Assembly (NCBI RefSeq): GCF_014137995.1
Contig: NZ_JACGWV010000001.1
Location: forward strand, 3,224,001 to 3,288,000
From: Promicromonospora sukumoe
GTDB lineage: Bacteria; Actinomycetota; Actinomycetes; Actinomycetales; Cellulomonadaceae
Length of the DNA stretch: 64,000 bases
Direction of reading: 5' to 3'
Below, piece after piece: positions 16,318-25,200 of the stretch (positions within the stretch are counted from its first letter, which is position 1; every line of letters starts with the position of its first letter). Position numbers and translations under genes: made by a program. The notes beneath the pieces were generated by a model. The model saw only the letters and a program-made list of their open reading frames with translations. It ran no database searches and was not told the DNA's origin.

Positions 16318-17424
16318 CTAGCCGGCCAGGTCCGCCGGCCGCACCTCAGCACCGGTCGCGGCGGCCTGCTGGATCGCGCACAGCAGCAGGACGGTCTCGA
16401 CCGCGTCGTCGACGCCGACCGGCACCGGCCCGGACGTCTCCAGCGCGTCGACGATCCCCGTCCACTGGGCCAGGTGTCCCGCGTGCCCGATCGCGAGCGG
16501 TTCGGCGGCGCCGCTCGTGATGCCGCCCGCCCCCGGCGCCGACACCCCCGGCACGTCCCAGCGGCGCACCTCCCCTTGTCCGAGCTCGACCGAGCCCCGC
16601 GACCCGAACAGCCCGATCGTCGCGGGGAACCCGGGCGGCGTCGCCGTCGTCGTCGTGACCACACCGAGCGCACCCGAGGCGAACCGCAGGGTCGCCACGG
16701 TGGTGTCCTCGGCCTCGATCTGGTGCGCGAGCGTGCCGGACTGCGCCGTCACCGACTCGACCGGGCCGCACAGCCAGCGCAGCAGGTCCACGTTGTGCAC
16801 GCCCTGGTTCATCAGGGACCCGCCGCCCTGCGCCGTCGTCGACCGCCAGCCGGCCGAGCGGTAGTAGGCGTCGTCACGGTGCCAGTGCACGTGCGTCATG
16901 GCGAGCCGCAGCTCGCCCAGCGCGCCGTCGTCGAGCGCCCGCTTGAGCGCGACGTGCTCGGCCTCCAGGCGGCGCTGGGAGATCATCGAGACCGTCAGCC
17001 CGCGCTCGTGCGCGGCCCGGGCGATCCGCAGCGCGTCGCCGGCGTCGAGCGCGAGCGGCTTCTCGACGACGACGTGCCGCCCCGCCTCCAGCGCCGCCAG
17101 CGCGAGCGCCGCGTGCGTGCCGCTCGGCGTGCAGATCGCCACGACGTCGACGTCGGGGTGGGCGATCACCTCGTGCGCGGCGAGGCGCGCCGCCGGCAGG
17201 TCCCTCTTGCCAGGACCCGCCGGCGGGCGCGCCCGGCCGCTGTACGCGACGAGCCGCGCCCGGCCGCTCAGCTCGGCGAGCGCCCGGGCGTGCATCGCAC
17301 CGATGCCGCCCATCCCGACGATCCCGACGCCGAGGGGAGCACCACCCGACGTGTCAGACCTCCAGGTCCCCCTGGTGACCTGTGGGTCTGACACGTCGGG
17401 GAGGGCGTCGTCACTCCGGGGCAT
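16318..17424 (-). CDS. Gfo/Idh/MocA-family sugar oxidoreductase
   Basis: A 368-residue NAD(P)-dependent dehydrogenase. The Rossmann motif VGIVGMGGIGAMHARAL begins at about residue 33; VVAICTPSGTHA and the catalytic HVVVEKPLALD follow, and the C-terminal domain has GGGSLMNQGVHNVDLLRWL. Family members oxidise or reduce sugars and cyclitols, including C3 oxidation to keto sugars. Its ATG overlaps the ABC ATPase stop by 14 bp, so it is the last gene of the transporter operon. The first 30 or so codons read through a 56-bp palindrome (17345-17400), so its N-terminus is unusual; no in-frame start lies between the palindrome and the Rossmann fold. Confidence 0.85.
   Translation of the reverse strand: MPRSDDALPDVSDPQVTRGTWRSDTSGGAPLGVGIVGMGGIGAMHARALAELSGRARLVAYSGRARPPAGPGKRDLPAARLAAHEVIAHPDVDVVAICTPSGTHAALALAALEAGRHVVVEKPLALDAGDALRIARAAHERGLTVSMISQRRLEAEHVALKRALDDGALGELRLAMTHVHWHRDDAYYRSAGWRSTTAQGGGSLMNQGVHNVDLLRWLCGPVESVTAQSGTLAHQIEAEDTTVATLRFASGALGVVTTTTATPPGFPATIGLFGSRGSVELGQGEVRRWDVPGVSAPGAGGITSGAAEPLAIGHAGHLAQWTGIVDALETSGPVPVGVDDAVETVLLLCAIQQAAATGAEVRPADLAG
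17345..17400. repeat. 56-bp near-perfect palindrome inside the oxidoreductase 5' end
   Basis: CCCGACGTGTCAGACC (17345-17360) and its exact complement (17385-17400) flank a second dyad, CAGGTC (17363-17368) with GACCTG (17377-17382), around an eight-base loop. The structure sits just past the ATPase stop codon. It looks like an extragenic palindromic element or attenuating hairpin captured in the start of the next gene. Confidence 0.75.
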
Positions 17425-18241
17425 GGCTCGCGCCCAGGAGGTCGCGCAGCCGCTCGGCCGCCGCCGTGAACCGCGGGTCGGCGAGCGTGGGCCCGTACTC
17501 GCGGCGCTCCGGGAGCCCCGGTTCGAGGGTCTCCACGATCCGGCCGGGCCGCGGGCTCATGACGACGATGCGGCTGCCCAGGTACACCGCCTCCGGCACG
17601 GAGTGGGTCACCAGCACCACGGTGGTGCCGGTCTCGCGCCAGATCCGGTTCATCTCGATGTTCATCTGCTCGCGAGTCAGCGCGTCGAGCGCGCCGAACG
17701 GCTCGTCCATGAGCAGCACCCGGGGCTCGTGCAGCAGGGCGCGGCACAGCGCGACGCGCTGCTGCATGCCGCCGGACAGCTCGTGCGGCAGGGCCTTCTC
17801 GAACCCGGTCAGGCCGGTGAGCTCGATGAGGTCGTCCGCCCGCTCCTCCGCCCGACGCCGGTCCATGCCGCGCATCTCGGCCTGCAGCAGGATGTTCTTG
17901 CGCACGCCCCGCCACTCCAGCAGGGCCGAGCGCTGGAACGCGAAGCCGATCTCGCGCTGCGGCCCGGTGACGGGCTTCCCGTACAGGCGCACGTCGCCGT
18001 CCGTCGCCAGGGTCAGACCCGCGATGATCTTGAGCAGCGTCGACTTGCCGCAGCCCGACGGCCCCGCGATCGTGACGAACTCGCCGGGCTGAACGGCCAG
18101 CGAGACGTCGTCGAGCGCGACGGTCTCCGAGCGCTTGGACGTGAAGCGCCGCGTGAGGTGCGAGACCTCGATGATCGGGTCGGTCCCCACGCTCCGCGCA
18201 GGGCTCCCGTGGCTGGCAATGGGCCCGGTCGTGGCGGTCAC
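17411..18241 (-). CDS. ABC transporter ATPase (SsuB/TauB/ThiZ-like)
   Basis: A 276-residue ATPase with Walker A GPSGCGKST, Q loop FAFQRSALLEWRGV, signature LSGGMQQRVALCRAL, Walker B VLLMDEPFGALD and the switch histidine in VLVTHSVPEA. These match the nitrate/sulfonate/taurine/HMP subfamily. The GTG start at 18241 overlaps the end of the binding-protein gene (ATGTGA) behind a GGGGAGGA ribosome site, so the longer frame is rejected. It energises the permease at 19362. Confidence 0.92.
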   Translation of the reverse strand: MTATTGPIASHGSPARSVGTDPIIEVSHLTRRFTSKRSETVALDDVSLAVQPGEFVTIAGPSGCGKSTLLKIIAGLTLATDGDVRLYGKPVTGPQREIGFAFQRSALLEWRGVRKNILLQAEMRGMDRRRAEERADDLIELTGLTGFEKALPHELSGGMQQRVALCRALLHEPRVLLMDEPFGALDALTREQMNIEMNRIWRETGTTVVLVTHSVPEAVYLGSRIVVMSPRPGRIVETLEPGLPERREYGPTLADPRFTAAAERLRDLLGASHAPE

Positions 18242-19296
18242 ATGTCCTCCCCGAAGGTCCCGTCCCAGTAGGCGTCCGGCGTCGGCTCGCCCTCGAACTC
18301 GGTGTTCTCGGTGAGGAACGTCAGGGTGTCGGTCCACTGCTGCTCGGTGTTGACGCCGGGCGCGGGCGCCTCCTCCAGGTTGAGCAGCCCGATCGTCGCC
18401 TCGAGCTGGGCCGCGAGCACGCTCTCCTCGGGCGCCTGCTCGGCGTTCTCCGCCATCGCCGCGACCGCGGCCTCCTGGTCCTCCGACGCCGCGAGGAACG
18501 ACTTCGACGTCGCCCGCACCATCGCCTGCACCAGCTCGGGGTCGCCCTCGATCGTCGCCTCGTGCGCCAGCAGGCCGGTGCCGAGCATGTTCATGCCGAA
18601 GTCGGAGAACGGCAGGGCCGAGACCTCCTTGCCCGTCTGGTTCTCGATCGTCGGCGCCTGGTCGTGGTGGAAGCCCTGGATGGCGTCGACCTTGCCCTCG
18701 ATCAGCGCGGCGATCTTGCCCGCGGCGTCGACGTTGACCACGGTCACGTCCGCCGGGTCCACGCCGTTGATCTCCAGCCACGCCGGGAAGGTGCCGTACA
18801 TGGCGTCGCCCGGCGTGCCGCCCACCGTCTTGCCCACGAGGTCGGCGGGCTCGGTGATGCCCTGGTCCTCGAAGAACTCGACCGAGCTGGGGCCGGTCTG
18901 CAGGAAGACGCCGACGCTGCGCACCGGCATGCCGGAGCTGATGCCGTTCGCCAGCGGCGGGGTGTCCGCCCAGCCGAAGTCGGTGTTGCGCTGCGCGACC
19001 TGCTGCACCGTGTTGCCGGACCCGTTGCCCGGCTGGATCGTCAGGTCGATCCCCTCGTCCTCGAAGATCCCCTGCTCGACGCCGTAGTAGAACGGCGCGT
19101 GCTCGCCGTACGGCACCCAGTTCAGGGTCACCGTGACCTCGGTCAGGCCCTCGGCGTTCTGCCCGCCCGACCCGGCGGCGCCGGTCTGCCCGCAGGCCGC
19201 GACGGTCGCCAGGGCGACGCCGCCCACGGCCAGCGACTGAACGATCTTGCGGCCGCTCGTCCTGCCGCCACGCTTCTGCTTCGTTGCACCACGCAT
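18238..19296 (-). CDS. NMT1/SsuA-like ABC substrate-binding lipoprotein
   Basis: A 352-residue lipoprotein: an N-terminal basic/hydrophobic signal with lipobox LATVAACG, then an NMT1/THI5-like type 2 periplasmic-binding fold. LNWVPYGEHAPFYYGVEQGIF, FGWADTPPLANGI, VGGTPGDAMY and VDAIQGFHHDQAPTIEN are typical of ThiY, SsuA and RibY relatives. The ligand cannot be assigned: HMP, sulfonates, riboflavin precursors and aromatic acids are all bound by this family. No TPP or FMN riboswitch is visible upstream; instead the operon has a LacI-type operator. It is the second gene of the operon. Confidence 0.88.
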   Translation of the reverse strand: MRGATKQKRGGRTSGRKIVQSLAVGGVALATVAACGQTGAAGSGGQNAEGLTEVTVTLNWVPYGEHAPFYYGVEQGIFEDEGIDLTIQPGNGSGNTVQQVAQRNTDFGWADTPPLANGISSGMPVRSVGVFLQTGPSSVEFFEDQGITEPADLVGKTVGGTPGDAMYGTFPAWLEINGVDPADVTVVNVDAAGKIAALIEGKVDAIQGFHHDQAPTIENQTGKEVSALPFSDFGMNMLGTGLLAHEATIEGDPELVQAMVRATSKSFLAASEDQEAAVAAMAENAEQAPEESVLAAQLEATIGLLNLEEAPAPGVNTEQQWTDTLTFLTENTEFEGEPTPDAYWDGTFGEDM

Positions 19297-19361
19297 GGGA
19301 GAGCCTTTCTGGTCGTGCCGCCCCGGGGACGGCGGAGAACGCGGAAGAGTGCGGGCCTGGA

Positions 19362-20240
19362 TCAGACGGTCGCGAGCGCGAGGTTGCCGCGCCGCGAGGC
19401 GTGCCACGGGATGAGGAGGCGTTCGAGCACCTCGACCAGCACGAAGAGGACCACGCCGATGAGCGACATGAGGATGAGGTCGGCGAACAGGAGTGGTGCG
19501 TCGAGGTTGCCGCTGGCGAGCAGCAGCACGTACCCGAGGCCGCGGTCGGCGCCCACGAACTCGCCGACGACGGCGCCCACCACCGCCAGCGTGACCGCGA
19601 CCTTGAGGCCGGACATGAGCTGCGGGAGGGCCCCGGGGAACCGGATCTTGCGGAAGGTCTTCCACCGCGACGCGCCCATCGTCGCGGACATCTCCAGCAG
19701 CTCGGGGTCGACCGAGCGCAGCCCCGCCACGGCCGAGACGACGACCGGGAAGAACGCGATGAGCACGGCCAGGACGATCTTCGGCGTCATGCCGAACCCG
19801 AACCAGACCACGAGGATCGGCGCGATGGCGATCTTCGGGATGACCTGGGCGAACAGGATGAGCGGGTAGAGCGACTTCTCCGCCGTCCGGGAGTAGACCA
19901 GCAGCACCGCCGTCGCCACGCCGATCACGGCCGCGAGCACGAACCCGAGGATCGTCTCCAGCGTCGTGACCCACGTGTGCTCCAGGAGCATGGGCCACTC
20001 GGCGATCATCGTCTCCGCGACCGCGCCGGGCGCGGGCACGAGGTAGGCGGGGACCAGCTCGCGCCAGGCCACGAACCACCACACGCCGAACAGCGCGAGC
20101 AGCACGGCCACCGGCCGCCAGGACTCGGCCAGCAGCGTCAGTGCCCGGGTCCCGAGCGGCGTCCCGCCGTCGGCCTGCGCCGCCGGCCGGGGCCTGCGCG
20201 AGGGCGGCGTCGTGGGGCGGGCCTCCTGGGTGGTCACCAT
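19362..20240 (-). CDS. ABC transporter permease (SsuC/ThiX-like)
   Basis: A 292-residue permease with about six membrane helices. The ATPase-coupling EAA region reads MSATMGASRWKTFRKIRFPGALP, and GAVVGEFVGADRGLGYVLLLA is typical of the nitrate/sulfonate permease family. ATG 20240 is preferred because GGAGG lies eight bases upstream; an in-frame ATG at 20255 has only a weak site. It is the first gene of the operon permease, binding protein, ATPase, Gfo/Idh/MocA oxidoreductase. The promoter around 20401-20446 is covered by a LacI-type operator. Confidence 0.9.
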   Translation of the reverse strand: MVTTQEARPTTPPSRRPRPAAQADGGTPLGTRALTLLAESWRPVAVLLALFGVWWFVAWRELVPAYLVPAPGAVAETMIAEWPMLLEHTWVTTLETILGFVLAAVIGVATAVLLVYSRTAEKSLYPLILFAQVIPKIAIAPILVVWFGFGMTPKIVLAVLIAFFPVVVSAVAGLRSVDPELLEMSATMGASRWKTFRKIRFPGALPQLMSGLKVAVTLAVVGAVVGEFVGADRGLGYVLLLASGNLDAPLLFADLILMSLIGVVLFVLVEVLERLLIPWHASRRGNLALATV

Positions 20241-20400
20241 GGCGTGATCCTCCATAGTTCGCTCTTTCCGTTTCGTCGCACGGGGTCGACGTCGACACCC
20301 GTGGGGCAGCGGGTCAGGGCACACCGGACTGCGATGTCAGGGGCGTGCCGGTCGGTAGAGCAGGTCAGCGGCTCCGCCTGTGGAGCTGCTTGCCGGGGAC

Positions 20401-20446
20401 ACTATGAGGCGCGTGGGGGGCCGACAACGAGTTGCCACTTGTTGCC
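20401..20446 (-). promoter_or_regulatory. LacI-type operator and promoter of the ABC operon
   Basis: The operator core CAACGAGTTGCCACTTGTTG (20425-20444) is a quasi-palindrome with 16 of 20 matching positions. Reading leftward, GTTGTC (20428-20423) and CATAGT (20406-20401) are plausible -35 and -10 boxes spaced 16 bp, so bound repressor would cover the -35. A 24-bp segment (20423-20446) is repeated exactly, in reverse orientation, at 22073-22096. The 160 bp between the -10 box and the permease ATG form a leader with no recognised element. Confidence 0.75.
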
Positions 20447-20458
20447 ACCGGGCCAGGG

Positions 20459-20752
20459 TCAGCCGTCACCCGGGCGGGTGACGGGTTCCAGGTCGACGGC
20501 GACCGACCGGAAGCCCGCGGACCGCACGGCCCGCAGCACCTCACCGCGCAGCGGCTCCGCCGTCATGCTCGCGAGGTCGCGGTGCGGCGCCTCGAGGCGC
20601 GCCAGGTCGCCGTGGTGCCGCACCCGGATCTCCTCCAGGCCGAGGCGCCGCAGCTCGCTCTCCGCGGCCTCGATCTGCACGGCGTCGTCCGCCACCGCCT
20701 CCTCCCTCACGTGGTCGTCGGGCACCGCGAGCGGGTCGGTAGGCAGGGTCAT
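20459..20752 (-). CDS. Stand-alone LarE C-terminal domain (fragment or micro-gene)
   Basis: A 97-residue reading frame whose second half (SELRRLGLEEIRVRHHGDLARLE, then VLRAVRSAGFRSVAVDLEP) closely resembles the C-terminal domain of LarE, the sacrificial sulfur transferase of nickel-pincer cofactor synthesis. Full LarE proteins are about 270 residues with a PP-loop SGGVDSS motif and the sulfur-donating cysteine; both are absent here. It may be a relic of larE or an independent small protein. Its ATG (20752) has no strong ribosome site. It lies between the ABC operon and the lacI gene, within the operator-rich segment. Confidence 0.5.
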   Translation of the reverse strand: MTLPTDPLAVPDDHVREEAVADDAVQIEAAESELRRLGLEEIRVRHHGDLARLEAPHRDLASMTAEPLRGEVLRAVRSAGFRSVAVDLEPVTRPGDG

Positions 20753-20785
20753 GCCTGTCATTCGAGGGCGCCGCACCAGGGCCGT

Positions 20786-20807
20786 CAAGGAGTTGCCACC
20801 TCTTGCC
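20786..20807. promoter_or_regulatory. Weaker copy of the LacI-type operator
   Basis: These 22 bp match the strong operator at 20425-20446 at 19 positions (CAAGGAGTTGCCACCTCTTG then CC). A small dyad CTTGCC-N5-GGCAAG overlaps its right end (20802-20818). It lies about 85-105 bp upstream of the lacI start and before the LarE-like frame, so it could serve either. Confidence 0.5.
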
Positions 20808-20842
20808 GGGCAGGCAAGAACCTGCCGCCACGGGCCGGACCA

Positions 20843-20882
20843 CGGCAAATGGTTGCCGTCGGCCGGTCGCGCGCCGTACGCT
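20843..20882 (+). promoter_or_regulatory. lacI promoter with overlapping palindrome, leaderless start
   Basis: The perfect dyad CGGCAA-ATGG-TTGCCG (20843-20858) supplies the putative -35 (TTGCCG, 20853-20858). TACGCT (20877-20882) follows after 18 bp and lies eight bases before the ATG at 20891, suggesting a leaderless transcript. A palindrome over the -35 box predicts autorepression. Confidence 0.6.
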
Positions 20883-20890
20883 CCCCGCGC

Positions 20891-21931
20891 ATGGGCGAAA
20901 CTGGCGAAACCGGGAGCTCTAGCAACAGACCGACCATCTACGACGTCGCCAGGGCTGCCGGCGTCGCACCCTCGACCGTCTCACGCGCGTTCTCCCGTCC
21001 GGGGCGCGTGAACGCCGACACCGCGGACCGCATCCGGCGCGTCGCGCACGAGCTCGGGTACCGCACCAGCCCCATCGGGCGCGGCCTGCCCGACGGCCGG
21101 ACCGCGCTGCTCGCGATCATCGTGGCCGACCTGACCAACCCGTTCTTCTTCGAGATCATCCGCAGCGCCGAGAAGACCGCCATCGACTCCGGGTACACGC
21201 TCCTGGTGGTGGACGCGCACGAGTCGAGCGGGGCCGAGCGCCGGGCCCTGGAGCGCACGCTGCCCCTGGTGGAGGGGGTCGTCCTCGCGACCTCGCGGCT
21301 GTCGGACGCCGCGATCCGGGCCGTCGCCAAGCAGCGGCCGACCGTCGTCATGAACCGCGTGGTCGCGGACGTGCCGAGCGTGGTGACGGACAACGCCCAG
21401 GGCATGCGGCGCGCCGTCGAGCACCTGGCGGGACTGGGCCACTCCCGGCTGACGTACCTGGCCGGGCCCGAGGCGTCCTGGGCCGACGGCATGCGCTGGC
21501 GCGCCTTCCGCGAGGCGACCCAGGAGCTCGGCCTGCGGGCGCGCCGGCTCGGCCCGTTCGCGCCGACCCTCGCCGGCGGGCTCTCGGCCGCCCAGGCCCT
21601 GACCACCCACACCGCCACCGCGACCGTCGCCTACAACGACCTCGTCGCGATCGGCACGATGCGCGGGCTGACCCGGCTGGGGGTCGAGGTGCCCCGCGAC
21701 CTGAGCGTCGTCGGGTTCGACAACATCTTCGGCTCCGACTTCTGCACCCCTCCGCTGACGACGGTCGCCTCTCCCCTGCGCCACTTCGGCACGTTCGCCG
21801 TCCAGCGCCTGCTGAACCAGCTCCGGGCGCCGTCGGCCGGGCTGTCGGCCGCGGCGTCGTCCGGCCTGTCGGCCCCGGCGCTGCTCCCGGCCAAGCTCGT
21901 CGAACGCGGCTCGACCGCCCGCCACGGCTGA
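20891..21931 (+). CDS. LacI-family transcriptional regulator
   Basis: A 346-residue repressor. The HTH is TIYDVARAAGVAPSTVSRAF (about residues 15-34) followed by the hinge helix, then a periplasmic-binding-like ligand domain with IIVADLTNPFFFEIIRSAE, VVMNRVVADVPSVVTDNAQG and LSVVGFDNIFGSDFCTPPLTTV. The effector is probably a sugar or related small molecule. Operators matching one motif occur in its own promoter region, before the ABC operon and before the secreted-enzyme operon, so it is the likely common regulator. ATG 20891 is fixed by the TACGCT box and the start of the HTH. Confidence 0.92.
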   Translation: MGETGETGSSSNRPTIYDVARAAGVAPSTVSRAFSRPGRVNADTADRIRRVAHELGYRTSPIGRGLPDGRTALLAIIVADLTNPFFFEIIRSAEKTAIDSGYTLLVVDAHESSGAERRALERTLPLVEGVVLATSRLSDAAIRAVAKQRPTVVMNRVVADVPSVVTDNAQGMRRAVEHLAGLGHSRLTYLAGPEASWADGMRWRAFREATQELGLRARRLGPFAPTLAGGLSAAQALTTHTATATVAYNDLVAIGTMRGLTRLGVEVPRDLSVVGFDNIFGSDFCTPPLTTVASPLRHFGTFAVQRLLNQLRAPSAGLSAAASSGLSAPALLPAKLVERGSTARHG

Positions 21932-21936
21932 CCCCG

Positions 21937-22025
21937 GCAGTTGGACGCTCGTTCACCAGGCAGTCCGCGGCCGCGTCTCGGCCCGTCACGGTCCCGGACC
22001 GCCTGGTGAACGCTCGTCCAACTGC
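21937..22025. repeat. 25-bp inverted repeat downstream of lacI
   Basis: The arm at 21937-21961 pairs with 22001-22025 at 23 of 25 positions around a 39-bp spacer; the outer ends read GCAGTTGGACGCTCGTTCACC and its near complement. It begins six bases after the lacI stop, so it probably terminates lacI and insulates the next promoter. Each arm is itself weakly dyadic around ACGCTCGT, so a protein-binding role is an alternative. Confidence 0.6.
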
Positions 22026-22072
22026 TCGGCGCAGACCAGCGACCGGCGCGGCGGTGCGCGCGCCCTGGGAGG

Positions 22073-22120
22073 GGCAACAAGTGGCAACTCGTTGTCCGGG
22101 GTCAGCGCTCACCGCATAGT
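22073..22120 (+). promoter_or_regulatory. LacI-type operator and promoter of the secreted-enzyme operon
   Basis: Bases 22073-22096 are the exact reverse complement of 20423-20446. TTGTCC (22092-22097) and CATAGT (22115-22120), spaced 17 bp, make a convincing promoter whose -35 is buried in the operator. Transcription would begin near 22127, leaving an 84-base leader before the ATG at 22211. Confidence 0.8.
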
Positions 22121-22210
22121 GACGTGGCGTACCCAGCCGTCGGCGCAACGACGCCGCCCCCGGCGGGCACGGTCCCCGCTAGGCAGGTCCTCGATGGAGA
22201 GGCAAGGCCC

Positions 22211-25200
22211 ATGGAACGCAGATCGACCCACCGCACCCTCGCCGCGATGCTCGGCGTGCTCGTGCTGCCGTTCACGGTGCTCCCGGCAGCCGCGCAGGCC
22301 TCGGCCCAGTCAGCCGTGCAAGCCGCGGCCGACCCCACCCGGCCGCAGGAGCCCGGCGTGACCCTGCGCGTCTTCGACGTCCAGGTCCCGCTGGAGGACT
22401 ACTGCACGCTCAAGCCGGGCCAGACGCCGAACATCGACAAGCTGATGCCGACGATCGACTACCGCACGGCCGCGGACTTCGGCCTCACGGACCGGTTCGT
22501 CACCGAGGTGACCGGCTACCTGAACGTGCCCGACGCCGGCACGTACGACTTCCGGGTCACGAGCGACGACGGCGCCCGCCTGCTGCTGGACGACACCGTC
22601 GTGGTGGACCACCCGGGCAAGCACGGGGCCACCCCGAAGGACGGGTCGGTCGCGCTGGAGGCCGGGTACCACGCCCTGCGCATCGACCACTTCGACGGCG
22701 ACTTCGGCCAGCAGCTCACGCTGGAGTGGCGCCCGCCGGGCGCGACCGGCTTCGCGCTGGTGCCGAACTCGGTGCTGAGCACCGACGCCGAGGTCACCCG
22801 CGTCACCTCGCCGGGCCGCAAGCTCTGCGAGGGCGTCGACGAGGCGCCGGGCGACGGCCTGCCGCTGACCGAGGTGCACCCCGACTACACGCTGACGAAC
22901 CTGCGTCCGGACGGCTTCGAGCCGCAGGTCACGGGCATGGACTGGCTGCCGGACGGCCGCATGGCCATCGCCACGTGGGGCGGCGACCGCGAGACCGTGC
23001 TCGGCGAGGTGTACCTGGTCGAGAACGTGACGGGCGACGGCGGCGCCGACGACGTGACGTACACGAAGATCGCCGAGGAGCTCGAGGAGCCGATGGGCCT
23101 GAAGGTCGTCGACGACCGGATCTACGTCTCCGAGAAGCACGGGCTGACCGAGCTCGTGGACACCGACGGCGACGAGGTCACCGACGAGTACCGCGAGGTC
23201 GCGACCTGGCCGTTCGGCGGCAACTACCACGAGTTCGCGTTCGGCCTGCTGTACGAGGACGGCTACTTCTACGTCTCCACGGGCATCGCGATGGTGCCCG
23301 GCGGCGCGACCCGTGACCCGCAGCTCGTCGAGAACCGCGGCTCGGTGCTGAAGATCGACGAGGAGACCGGCGAGGTCGAGTACCTCGCGGGCGGCCTGCG
23401 CACCCCGAACGGCCTCGGCTTCGGGGCGGACGGCGGCATGTACGTCACCGACAACCAGGGCATGCACGTGCCGACGTCGAAGCTGGTCCGGGTCGAGGAG
23501 GGCGCATTCTACAACCACTACACGAACCCCGACGGCCCGTACGACGACCAGCCCGTCACCGAGCCCGTGCTGTGGATGCCGCACAGCGAGATCTCCAACT
23601 CGCCGAGCAACCCGGTGATCCTCACCGAGGGCGTGTTCGAGGGCCAGATGGCGATCGGCGACGTGACCTACGGCGGCCTGCAGCGCGTCTACCTGGAGGA
23701 CGTCGCCGGCCAGGAGCAGGGCGCCGTCTTCCGCATGACGCAGGGCCTGGAGTCCGGCGTCAGCAGGACGAGCGTGGGACCGGACGGCTCGATCTACGTG
23801 GGCGGCATCGGCTGGTCGGGCAACTGGGGCCAGGCGGGCAAGCTCGGCTACGGCCTGCAGAAGCTCACGTTCGACGAGAGCCGGGCGTTCGACATGCTCG
23901 AGATGCGCGCGGTCGAGGGCGGATTCGAGATCGAGTACACGATGCCGCTGTCGGCGGAGACCGCCGAGAACCTGGCCGAGAAGTACGAGGCGGCGCAGTG
24001 GCGCTACGTCTCCACGCCGCAGTACGGCGGGCCCAAGATCGACGAGGAGGACCTGGACGTCACCTCGGCGACGCTCTCGGCGGACCGTAGGACGGTGACC
24101 CTGGCGGTCGACGGGCTCAAGGCCGGCCGGGTGGTCAACGTGCACTCCCCGCGGCCGTTCGCGGCCGAGGGCGGCGAGGAGCTGTGGAGCACCGAGGCCT
24201 GGTACACGATGAACCGCCTGCCGGACGGCACCACCCCGCCGCCCGTCTACGAGGCCGAGGCCGCCGACATCTCCGGCGGGGCCGGCTGGAACACCAACCA
24301 CGCCGGGTACTCGGGCGCCGGGTTCGTGGACCGCAACTGGGAGCCGGGCGCCCGCACCACGTTCGCAGTCGAGGCCGGCGAGGCCGGGCCGCACGACCTG
24401 GCGCTGCGCTACGCCAACGGGCAGAACTCCGACCCGAGCCCGACGCCGCGGTCGATGAGCCTGTACGTCAACGGCGAGAAGCAGAAGCAGGTCTGGCTCG
24501 ACAGCACCGTGACCTGGGCCAACTGGCAGACGCAGACCGAGACGGTCGAGCTGCGCGAGGGCGCCAACACGATCGCCTACGTGCACGACGAGGACGACCT
24601 GGGGCACGTGAACCTGGACAGCCTCACCGTCACGCCCAGCGAGCGCATCGCCCTGTTCGACGGCGGCGACCTCGACGCCTGGGAGAAGGCGAGCGGCGGG
24701 GCCGCGACGTGGCCCGTCGCGGACGGCTCGGTGGAGTCCTTCGGCGGCGACATCCGCACCAAGGAGAAGTTCGGCGACTTCCGGATGCACGCCGAGTGGT
24801 TCCAGCCGGAGCACGCCGACGACGTGACCGGGCAGGCCCGCGGCAACAGCGGCGTCTACATCCAGGAGCGCTACGAGGTGCAGGTGCTGGAGTCCTTCGG
24901 CATCGACCCGCCGAAGAACAACGACGCCGGCTCGATCTACCTGAAGAAGGCCCCGGACCTCAACGCCGCGACCGAGATGGGCACGTGGCAGACGTACGAC
25001 ATCGAGTTCCGTGGCGCCCGGTTCGCCCCGGACGGCACCAAGACCGAGGACGCGCGGCTCTCGCTCTGGTGGAACGGGCAGCTCGTGCACGACGACGTCG
25101 CGATCGACGGCAAGACCGGCAACGGCAAGAACGAGGGGCCGACGCCGGGCCACATCAAGCTCCAGGACCACGGCGACGCCGGCCTGAACCCGCGGTTCCG

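Noticed and set aside
17268..17915. Alternative frames in the ABC ATPase region
   Set aside because: Each is a shadow of the ATPase gene, which has complete Walker, signature and switch motifs in the chosen frame.
20256..20400. TPP or other riboswitch upstream of the ABC operon
   Set aside because: The NMT1-type binding protein made a thiamine riboswitch possible, but no conserved TPP core (CTGAGA with distal GCGG-type elements) is seen. The operator of LacI type explains control better.
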